Below are positions 57,419 to 64,000 of a DNA stretch of 64,000 nt, piece by piece (the first letter of the stretch is position 1; every line of letters starts with the position of its first letter). The notes under the pieces are model-generated. The model was not told the origin of the DNA and did no database searches. It saw only the letters and a list, made by a program, of their open reading frames with translations. Source of the DNA: Paracholeplasma vituli (lineage in GTDB: Bacteria; Bacillota_I; Bacilli_A; Acholeplasmatales; UBA5453); NCBI RefSeq assembly GCF_025446935.1, contig NZ_JAOEGN010000012.1, positions 1 to 64,000 of the forward strand, read 5' to 3'. The position numbers and the translations under genes are program-made.

Positions 57419-58347
57419 GTCTATTAAAAGTTGAAAATTTGCATACTTATTTTGAGACCAGAAATGGATTGGTTAAGGCTGTCAATGGGATATCATTTAG
57501 CTTAGATGCTGGAAAAACTCTGGGTATTGTAGGTGAATCAGGTAGTGGTAAAAGTCAAACTGCCATGTCCATCATCCAACTATTCAGTCAAAATCAAAAA
57601 ATTTATGAAGGCAAAATTACATTTAATGGCGAAGTCATTTCCGAATACAGTCAAAGAGAACTCCAAAAGATTCGTGGAAATGATATATCAGTCATTTTCC
57701 AAGAGCCTATTTCAAGTTTAAACCCTGTATTAACCGTAAGTCGGCAGTTATCAGAAGTACTCATGATCCACCAAAATATGTCAAAACAAGCTGCCATTAA
57801 AAAAGCGTATGAGATGTTACAAATTGTTAAAATTCAAAATCCAGACCGTGTGATGAAAGCTTACCCACATCAATTATCTGGTGGGATGAGTCAACGGGTC
57901 ATGATTGCGATGGCTTTAGCTTGTAATCCAAAACTATTGATTGCGGATGAACCAACTACCGCACTCGATGTCATCATCCAAGCAGAAATTTTAAGATTAA
58001 TGAACGAATTGAAGCATACGTATCAAACGTCGATCTTATTCATTACCCATGATTTAGGGGTGGTTTCTAAAATGGTCGATGATGTCATCGTCATGTATGG
58101 CGGTAGAATCGTTGAAAGTGCGCCAGTGAAAACAATCTTTAAGAATGCCAAACACCCGTATACCAAAAAGTTACTGGCAGCTTTTCTAAAGACAGACATT
58201 GCACGTAAAGATTCGGTTCAATCGATAGATTTGTATGAAGCTGAAAATGAACTGTTTGATTTTAGATTATATAAAGAAAATGGTTCAGTAGATTTAGATT
58301 TTTATGAGGTAGAACCGTGCCATTTTGTGGCGTGTACACTTAAGTAG
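57415..58347 (+). CDS. oppD: peptide ABC transporter ATPase, OppD type
   Basis: A 310-residue ATPase with Walker A GESGSGKSQ, Q-loop IFQEPISSLNP, signature LSGGMSQRVMIAMAL, Walker B LLIADEPTTALD and the H-loop histidine in FITHDLGVVSK. The C-terminal tail ends in CHFVACTLK, an echo of the HFVACKLK ending of the OppF protein. It overlaps oppF by 4 bases and ends the operon. The gene order F before D is reversed from the common D-F. Confidence 0.95.
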   Translation: MSLLKVENLHTYFETRNGLVKAVNGISFSLDAGKTLGIVGESGSGKSQTAMSIIQLFSQNQKIYEGKITFNGEVISEYSQRELQKIRGNDISVIFQEPISSLNPVLTVSRQLSEVLMIHQNMSKQAAIKKAYEMLQIVKIQNPDRVMKAYPHQLSGGMSQRVMIAMALACNPKLLIADEPTTALDVIIQAEILRLMNELKHTYQTSILFITHDLGVVSKMVDDVIVMYGGRIVESAPVKTIFKNAKHPYTKKLLAAFLKTDIARKDSVQSIDLYEAENELFDFRLYKENGSVDLDFYEVEPCHFVACTLK

Positions 58348-58389
58348 AAAAAATAGACTTTCTTGGAATCCCAAAAAGTCTATTTTTTG
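58348..58389 (+). terminator. terminator after the opp operon
   Basis: Long stem AAAAAATAGACTT/AAGTCTATTTTTT with an inner TTGG/CCAA pairing, followed by a T-run. Confidence 0.85.
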
Positions 58390-58473
58390 TTATTTATTAG
58401 GAAATTGTATTGATGAGACAAAAAAAAGACAAAAGTGAAAAAACCTCGATGAGGTTAAATAAGATTGAGTTAT

Positions 58474-58767
58474 CTATTTAGAATCGATGAGTTTGCTATA
58501 AATGTCTAAAGGCACAAATTGAAGCTTTCTACAGTGAGGACAAGTATCTAAAGGATAAGGAGACTTTTCTAATTTCATATACTCTGCATAAAGTGCGAAA
58601 TTGACTCTTAAAGCGAAGTGACAATCCAAACATTTCATATCGACCATAACCTCAGGGTTAGGTTGATTAATGAAAGACAAATAAGACATTTTAGGACCCG
58701 GAATGAGATCCTGATCGATATTATCCGAATAAGCACGGTATAGATTTTGTTTTTGAGCAGACGTCAT
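58474..58767 (-). CDS. small zinc-ribbon-like protein of unknown function
   Basis: A 97-residue protein with two cysteine pairs, MKCLDCHF (about 44-47) and DTCPHCRK (about 75-78), spaced like a zinc ribbon. I recognise no family. The N-terminus is polar. There is no convincing ribosome site before the ATG at 58765-58767, so the start is uncertain or the message is leaderless. It lies between the opp terminator and the terminator of the triple-repeat lipoprotein, on the minus strand. Confidence 0.5.
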   Translation of the reverse strand: MTSAQKQNLYRAYSDNIDQDLIPGPKMSYLSFINQPNPEVMVDMKCLDCHFALRVNFALYAEYMKLEKSPYPLDTCPHCRKLQFVPLDIYSKLIDSK

Positions 58768-58808
58768 TTTAATTTGAATGGTATTAAAGAACTTAGGCCT
58801 CTATGATT

Positions 58809-58839
58809 AAAAAAAGGTATGAACCATGAGGTTCATACC
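58809..58839 (-). terminator. terminator of the triple-repeat lipoprotein gene
   Basis: On the minus strand the perfect stem GGTATGAACC/GGTTCATACC with a 4-base loop is followed by seven T residues. Confidence 0.9.
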
Positions 58840-58852
58840 CGGTTTCTTAATA

Positions 58853-60376
58853 TTAGTTAGCGAATTGAATGTTCGTAATGACGATTGTACCAGAGGCACC
58901 AACAACTGTATTGAATACAACAAGAAGGTTAATCGCATCCCTTTGGGCTTCTGAAAGTGTAGAGATATCGAATGTAAATACTTGTGATTCACCAGTAGCG
59001 GTAACGGCCTCTTCTTTAGCAACACCAGGTCCTTCAACTTTGAATTTGTATTCTTGACCGGATACGCCTGTGAATGTGAATAAGATTTTAGTCTTAGTTT
59101 GATCGAAATCAACGACTTGAAGCTTCGCATGGTTATTCCACCATTCAGTTGGTGTATTGGTGTATGTTATGGTCACTGTAGTACCTTCTTTAGCAACAGT
59201 CACTGCACCAGCAGTTTGCCATTGTGGTTCAGTCGGTTGAATAAATGGACCATATTCCCAAGTTTTAACGACTACAGAGCCTGCTGCATCTTTAGTTTTA
59301 ACAAATAGGATGATTAAGTTAAGACCATTTCTTTGGGCTTCTGTCATTAAACTTAAGTCTAACGTAATAGTTTGTTCTGTACCATCAGCAACGATTGCTT
59401 GTTCTTTATTGACACCACCGCCTTCAATCTTGAATAGGTATTCGTGTGTAGCCACACCGGTAAAGGTGAACTTCACGGAGTTCTTCGTACCGTCAAAACC
59501 AATGATTGGAAGTTGAGCATTGTTTTCCCACCAGTTTGTTGGTGTTGCAGGGTAAGTGAATGTCGCTTGAGTTTCGTTCTGTACAACGGTGAAGTTATAA
59601 CCAGTCCACTCAGGTTCTTCAACAACAAGGGTGTCGCCGTATGTCCAATCGTTAACAACTACAGTACCAGAAGCACCGACAGTTTGAACGAATACAACGA
59701 TTAGGTTAAGACCATCTCTTTGTGCTTCAGTCATTAAAGTTAAGTCAAGGGTGATCGTTTGAAGTGTACCATCCGCGATGATTGGCGTTTCTTTATTGAC
59801 GCCGCCACCTTCGATCTTAAATAGATAGGTTTGAGTAGCTACACCAGTGAAGGTGAATTTGATTGAGTTCTTTGTGCCATCAAAATCTTTAATTTCGAGT
59901 TGAGCGTTATTATTCCACCATTGTTCAGGTGTATTTTCATAAGTAATAGTAACGTTATTTTCACCATTTTCCACAGTCAAGCCGTAACCTTTCCATTCAG
60001 GTTCTGGTTCAACATAAGCTTCATCACGTACGGTAATTGTACGTTCTTTTGTGCCTACGACAGTACCAACAGCGACTCTATAAGTAATCTTTATAGTACC
60101 ACTCACCGTCGTATCGAGCATGTGAGTAGCGGAAATGGTTGCAGTAGAGGTATAAGTAACCTTATCTGTATATTCCTTATAATCGTTACCGACAGCGGTA
60201 ACGCCACTTAATACGTTGAACTCTGAACCAAAATCAATCGTAACATTGTCATTAAAGAAAATGTGAAATTGAGTGAGTTCAGGATCCTCTACAACTGGAG
60301 GTTTCTTCTCGTCACACGCGACTAAGAAAATTCCAACAAAAAGAGTTAATACTAATACAAACAAACGTTTTTTCAT
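58853..60376 (-). CDS. surface lipoprotein with three tandem carbohydrate-binding-like repeats
   Basis: A 507-residue lipoprotein with lipobox LVAC (Cys21). An Ig-like domain (about 32-118) precedes three tandem copies of a beta-rich module of about 123-125 residues (126-248, 254-376, 384-507). Each has a WW[N/E]N[N/H]A[Q/K]L segment, a FTFTGV strand, a FK[I/V]EG segment and L[T/S]EAQR. The design resembles sugar-binding jelly-roll modules, but no catalytic domain is present; the ligand is unknown. The ATG at 60374-60376 has AGGAGG upstream and starts the signal peptide. A promoter about 210 bases upstream overlaps a cre-like site, hinting at carbon control. Confidence 0.8.
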   Translation of the reverse strand: MKKRLFVLVLTLFVGIFLVACDEKKPPVVEDPELTQFHIFFNDNVTIDFGSEFNVLSGVTAVGNDYKEYTDKVTYTSTATISATHMLDTTVSGTIKITYRVAVGTVVGTKERTITVRDEAYVEPEPEWKGYGLTVENGENNVTITYENTPEQWWNNNAQLEIKDFDGTKNSIKFTFTGVATQTYLFKIEGGGVNKETPIIADGTLQTITLDLTLMTEAQRDGLNLIVVFVQTVGASGTVVVNDWTYGDTLVVEEPEWTGYNFTVVQNETQATFTYPATPTNWWENNAQLPIIGFDGTKNSVKFTFTGVATHEYLFKIEGGGVNKEQAIVADGTEQTITLDLSLMTEAQRNGLNLIILFVKTKDAAGSVVVKTWEYGPFIQPTEPQWQTAGAVTVAKEGTTVTITYTNTPTEWWNNHAKLQVVDFDQTKTKILFTFTGVSGQEYKFKVEGPGVAKEEAVTATGESQVFTFDISTLSEAQRDAINLLVVFNTVVGASGTIVITNIQFAN

Positions 60377-60594
60377 TTTTCCTCCTAGAATTATATAAAA
60401 AGTCTGTAATGCCAATACGGAATTAAAACGCATATTTCACAACCCTTCTAATTGCTTTATATAGTTTAAACCGTGTATTCACGATTAAGAACCCATAAAG
60501 AAATCGATTTCCTTGTGTTTAAATAAAAATGATGTTTCCATAGATCAACTCGTAATCATATATACTACATCAGACAGCTTGTATTCATAGTTTC
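60377..60594 (-). promoter_or_regulatory. long 5' leader of the triple-repeat lipoprotein gene
   Basis: If transcription starts from the promoter at 60595-60623, the message has about 210 untranslated bases. It holds a GAAATCGATTTC palindrome. It also holds an alternative ATG preceded by AGAAGGG (60431-60433) that is in frame, 19 codons upstream of the preferred start. I see no known riboswitch. A second TATAAT (minus strand, about 60393-60398) close to the gene lacks a good -35. Confidence 0.4.
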
Positions 60595-60631
60595 ATTATA
60601 GCATAATATTTTTGTAAAGAAAACGTTTACT
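60595..60631 (-). promoter_or_regulatory. promoter with overlapping cre-like site for the triple-repeat lipoprotein
   Basis: On the minus strand a consensus TATAAT (60595-60600) lies 17 bases after a weak -35, TTTTCT (60618-60623). The -35 is inside AAGAAAACGTTTACT (60617-60631, plus-strand reading), which matches the cre consensus at 13 of 15 positions. Confidence 0.5.
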
Positions 60632-60730
60632 TTTTAAATAAGTCAGCATTTTTTCATCATAGTTACATAAGATACCATTATTAAGTATGTGTATATAATT
60701 AAGGTGAATAGAGTAAGGAAGCCTTTTGAT

Positions 60731-60988
60731 ATGGAAAAACTAATAAAAATCATTAAGCTTATCGGTAAAGTGCTCATCACAGCTGAATTCGATAAAGTAT
60801 TGAATCGAAATAGTCTAGCAGACAGTACGTCCAAATTACCGAGTGATTATGTAGCTTATGAAATCATCGGTGGGAACCATGCACAGTTTGGATGGTATGG
60901 TCCTCAAAAAGGGGATGGCACAGCTACGATTGATACCAAAACACAACAAGACGTTGTGATCACACACATCCTTAGATTTATCGAATAA
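60731..60988 (+). pseudogene. internally deleted alpha/beta hydrolase remnant
   Basis: An 85-residue frame (a further ATG at 60689 is possible). The C-terminal two thirds, from VLNRNSLADSTSKLP through GGNHAQFGWYGPQKGDGTA, match the end of an alpha/beta-hydrolase family including the catalytic histidine in NHAQFG. The N-terminal 15 residues look like the start of a membrane anchor (MEKLIKIIKLIGKVL). The central part with the nucleophile serine is missing, which suggests an in-frame internal deletion. Ribosome site AAGGAAG and a -10 TATAAT are still present. No enzymatic function is expected. Confidence 0.7.
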
Positions 60989-61013
60989 CCTCAAATTTGT
61001 GGAATTCCTAATC

Positions 61014-61053
61014 ACCCGACAAAGCCGATATGTAGGACAGCAGTCGGGTTTTT
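61014..61053 (+). terminator. terminator after the hydrolase remnant
   Basis: Stem ACCCGAC/GTCGGGT with a 22-base loop, followed by TTTTAT. Confidence 0.65.
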
Positions 61054-61140
61054 ATGATTCATGAATAAACACTATGGAAAATTTATTAATTAAATATAAA
61101 TAGTAGCGTGTTATAATGGGGTTGAAAGAGAGGATGCTTT

Positions 61141-63843
61141 ATGTCATACAAACAATTCATTTTATTCTTTTTTCTATTCATAGTTTTAGTTGGGTGTAAA
61201 CCGAATAGTACTGAAGACCCAATACCGCCTGATGATGAGGAAGAAGTAATTGAACCGATAAAATACAAATATAACTACCAACTACATATGTCGAACTATC
61301 AGGATCTTATAGAGATTAGTACGACACCCCTACTTTATCAAGATGGCGATCAATATGTTGAGGTTGAAGTGAAATTAAAGAGTGAAGATGATGTGGCAGA
61401 TTCAATTGTCGTTTATTTTAAAATCATCACATCGAGCAAATTTTTCCCGAACGATCCTTACAAAGAGACGGTCTATGAATTCACGTTTAGTGGTAATGAT
61501 TCCTATACCTATAGCGCCCGTTTTTCTGCCTTTTTAGAGTTTGAAGAACTCGTCATTACGAATGTTTCTGGACAACTCAAATCCAATCAAGAGTACGGAC
61601 CTACCGATCCCTATGAAGAGAGTGTTCGCTTAAAAACAGTGTTAGAAAACGAACTTGAAACCGTACTCCACGAAGATTTAAAGAAGATCAACATCTATCA
61701 AACCATTCAAATGAAGTCCCCGTATTATACCCAAACCTTGACGACAGCTACGAATATTGACTTAGAATCTTTTTATTATTCTACAACTGTCAATCAAACA
61801 GCTGGAACCATTATTACACAACAAGATGAACAGTATTATGTCTATCAATTAATAACTCATGACTATCAACCCTATCTTCAACTGGTGGGCATCTTAGATG
61901 ATCTCTCCACGATAGAAACGGATTCAAGTCCAACCTTTGACTTTAAGGATACATGGTTTTATTCCTTTAACAAGGACGTCTATGGTATTGAAGCTAAATT
62001 AGGCGACATTATTGGTATGGCTATAAAAGATGAAGACGTCATCCATGAAATGTTCAGTACCGAGGATTTGAACTTAAAAGTCAAAATGGAAGTCACCATA
62101 ACGAATGAGCGCGTCACATTAAATATTACCTATCGAATGAGCCAAACTGACGTCACCATTAAAACCTACTACAATCCGAATCGCGCTGACCGTATCAACA
62201 TGAATTCGATTACGAAAGTCCCAATGAACTCGCCATTATTCCTAACCGAGTACACCAATATTACCAGACCTCTATCCAAACAACTCTATATCAGTGAAGT
62301 ACCGAACTATTATTTAGTGCATTTAGAAGCAGGTGCGTACGCATTTCAAAACCCGGACGATATGACACTAGAGTTCTTTGATACCTATTTAAACCCAGTT
62401 ACACCAGTTAAAGACCCTAGATTCAATTTTCAAACCAAAGTAAAAAATGTGTACTTTTTTGAAAAAGGCGATTACCTGGTCAAAGTATCCTACCGTGCTG
62501 TTAAAACTTTTGAATATTCACTACAGCTTTTAGCCTTAGATGAAACCTATGAAAGTATCATCGATATCGAACACCCGATTGAGATTAAAGCGTCTCCGAT
62601 TGAAGTCAAAATCGAGGGGTATTATGACTATGTCTTAGCTCGATTTGTTTCGGAAGATGAAGGTTTATTGTTACTTAAGAGCGATGTCCCATTTGAAGGG
62701 ATTGTGTCTACACTCGATACCGATGGTAGAATCCTAACCAATCGTGTACTGAAAGTAGATCAAGGTTTTGTTATTTTCCTTTATCCAGGTGAAAACAATA
62801 TTTTATTCGAGTATAAAAACAAAATTGAAAAGGTCAACTTTACGCCTGAAGCACACGGCGTTCGTTATCAAACCGGGGATACTCTACCCACTGAGTTCCA
62901 AAGTGAGTTTGTGGTATCAAGACCATATGAAGATGTATTTTTAGCCTTTGAGATTGCTGAGCCCTCGATGGTCAACTTTGAACACCTTATAGATCCGGTT
63001 TTAGGTAAAACTGGTGCAAGCAACTATCAAATTTGGAGAGAGAACAAGAACGGTATACTTGAACTAGCTCAGTCGTTCTCGATGACGGATTCTAAAGAAA
63101 TGTACTTCCCAATTGGTCGTTATTCGATTCGTGTATTCGGATTATCAAGTATCAAACTAAAAGGTACCATCACACCAGCTACACCAATTACACAAGCGAC
63201 GATTGAACTACCAATACTTAATCAAATCGCTTTATACGATGGTAATCCATCTACATATGAAAAAACGTATGTTCAATACCCATCAGAAACATTACAAATT
63301 GATTTTAGTGTAACGGAAACTACGTATTTATTTGTGGGTACTCCATACAACTTAGAATATAGTCTAATGGACTCATCCAATAGAACCATTAACTATACGG
63401 CACAAAAAAACAATCAAATCTATAAGTTAAGCCCAGGTGCTTATCGCATAATTCTCCCTGAAAACGAGGACTTATGGGCTAAAGACATTAAACTTGCATT
63501 ACTCAGTATTACAGACCCTATTGTACTAGCGGACGATAATTTCAATGATTCAAATCAACTTTTAGATTTGGAGTTTGGGATAGATTACACCTTCACAAAA
63601 TCATATCGATCAGACCATGAAATTCTCACGTTTACCTTAGAAGAAGCATCGAGAATTAAACTCATAACTACTATGCAAATTTATTATGTTATTTTGAATG
63701 ATCAGAATGAGAGAGTAGCTTCAGGCTATCAAACCAAAGAGTACGATTTTGAAGCAGGCACATACATTGTTTTAATCAACTACATGTCTGATACCAGTGT
63801 AGGTAAGAGTTTTACATTTAGTATTGGTTATGTTGAGGTATAA
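61141..63843 (+). CDS. large surface lipoprotein of unknown function
   Basis: A 900-residue lipoprotein with lipobox LVGC (Cys19) followed by a proline and acid-rich linker (EDPIPPDDEEEVIEP). The body is beta-rich with no motif I recognise. Segments from about 400 onward repeat a pattern of short strands ending in aromatic/glycine turns (EAGAYAFQNP, EKGDYLVKVSY, PGAYRIILPE, EAGTYIVLINY), like the pre-peptidase C-terminal type modules of secreted proteins, perhaps four copies. A role in adhesion or nutrient binding is possible but not shown. AGAGAGGATG and a -10 TATAAT at 61112-61117 precede it. Confidence 0.75.
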   Translation: MSYKQFILFFFLFIVLVGCKPNSTEDPIPPDDEEEVIEPIKYKYNYQLHMSNYQDLIEISTTPLLYQDGDQYVEVEVKLKSEDDVADSIVVYFKIITSSKFFPNDPYKETVYEFTFSGNDSYTYSARFSAFLEFEELVITNVSGQLKSNQEYGPTDPYEESVRLKTVLENELETVLHEDLKKINIYQTIQMKSPYYTQTLTTATNIDLESFYYSTTVNQTAGTIITQQDEQYYVYQLITHDYQPYLQLVGILDDLSTIETDSSPTFDFKDTWFYSFNKDVYGIEAKLGDIIGMAIKDEDVIHEMFSTEDLNLKVKMEVTITNERVTLNITYRMSQTDVTIKTYYNPNRADRINMNSITKVPMNSPLFLTEYTNITRPLSKQLYISEVPNYYLVHLEAGAYAFQNPDDMTLEFFDTYLNPVTPVKDPRFNFQTKVKNVYFFEKGDYLVKVSYRAVKTFEYSLQLLALDETYESIIDIEHPIEIKASPIEVKIEGYYDYVLARFVSEDEGLLLLKSDVPFEGIVSTLDTDGRILTNRVLKVDQGFVIFLYPGENNILFEYKNKIEKVNFTPEAHGVRYQTGDTLPTEFQSEFVVSRPYEDVFLAFEIAEPSMVNFEHLIDPVLGKTGASNYQIWRENKNGILELAQSFSMTDSKEMYFPIGRYSIRVFGLSSIKLKGTITPATPITQATIELPILNQIALYDGNPSTYEKTYVQYPSETLQIDFSVTETTYLFVGTPYNLEYSLMDSSNRTINYTAQKNNQIYKLSPGAYRIILPENEDLWAKDIKLALLSITDPIVLADDNFNDSNQLLDLEFGIDYTFTKSYRSDHEILTFTLEEASRIKLITTMQIYYVILNDQNERVASGYQTKEYDFEAGTYIVLINYMSDTSVGKSFTFSIGYVEV

Positions 63844-63914
63844 ATTTTGAAGAAAACCTATATTTCCATGGATGTGTCTTAACTCAATTCAATATCAACA
63901 ACGTCCTAAATAAT

Positions 63915-63975
63915 TAAAAACCTTTCTAGCATATTTTCCATAAAACATGGGGTATCCTGGCTAGAAAGGTTCTAT
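63915..63975. terminator. long inverted repeat near the window end, probable terminator
   Basis: Arms AACCTTTCTAGC (63919-63930) and GCTAGAAAGGTT (63960-63971) are perfect 12-base complements, with an inner CCAT/ATGG pairing. The T-run is better on the minus strand, so it may terminate a leftward gene beyond the window. Confidence 0.55.
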
Positions 63976-64000
63976 ATTTTATGGCGGCCAAGCGTAGAAT

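Noticed and set aside
63979-64000. 3' end of a minus-strand gene ending FYAWPP at the window edge
   Set aside because: Only about seven codons are visible, too few to support a gene, although the adjacent hairpin would suit as its terminator.

Overview
The window looks like chromosome of an acholeplasma-type mollicute (Acholeplasmataceae or a close relative). The DNA is AT-rich and genes are packed on mostly co-directional short operons. Lipoproteins are numerous (N-terminal signal plus LVGC, LAGC or LVAC lipoboxes) and no peptidoglycan genes are seen. TGG is the Trp codon and TGA is a real stop (for example at the end of dus), so this is not a Mycoplasma/Spiroplasma-type UGA=Trp genome. A fused ispDF gene, hprK, cdaA and several sugar and peptide transporters also fit this group. 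The placement is inferred from gene content, not from a database search.

Layout. 1-127: right end of an IS200/IS605-type element with an omegaRNA-like fold, running into the 3' end of hslO. 108-5919: hslO, dus, hflX and a B12-dependent ribonucleotide reductase (nrdJ). 6186-12205: a long probable operon with c-di-AMP synthase cdaA, a 58-residue membrane protein where cdaR usually lies, a PAS/degenerate-GGDEF protein, 5-formyl-THF cyclo-ligase, ispDF, yutD, a NifU-like protein, a divergent PAP2 protein and DegV. 12279-19030: S1 protein, pgi, the tRNA t6A operon tsaE-tsaB-rimI-tsaD, a membrane-anchored unknown and an aldo/keto reductase. 19126-31850: an alpha-glucan region with an RDD protein, a GH13 lipoprotein, a DUF1189 protein, and a membrane-anchored pullulanase divergent from a starch-binding surface protein, which is followed by a CUT1 sugar ABC transporter (binding protein and two oversized permeases, no ATPase). 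32006-42477: glnS, pcrA, a decayed tract, a miniature UvrD-like helicase, ligA and uvrA. 42477-50500: membrane protein, hprK-lgt-ppaX-trxB-whiA-acpS, a thioredoxin-like protein and tex. 50622-50817: tRNA-Ser(GCU) and tRNA-Glu(UUC), followed by about 920 bp without genes and a truncated GAF protein. 52535-58347: an oligopeptide ABC operon. 58474-63843: a zinc-ribbon protein, a triple-repeat lipoprotein, an internally deleted hydrolase remnant and a 900-residue lipoprotein.

How the genes work together. The pullulanase, the CBM41-type starch-binding protein, the GH13 lipoprotein and the CUT1 transporter make a plausible cell-surface starch capture and uptake system for a wall-less cell. Its intergenic promoter region carries cre-like operators. 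Weaker similar operators lie upstream of the peptide transporter and overlap the promoter of the triple-repeat lipoprotein. With hprK in the window, this suggests a CcpA/LacI-type carbon regulon. The other main themes are c-di-AMP synthesis beside decayed c-di-GMP-type domains, DNA repair (pcrA, ligA, uvrA) and tRNA modification (dus, tsa genes).
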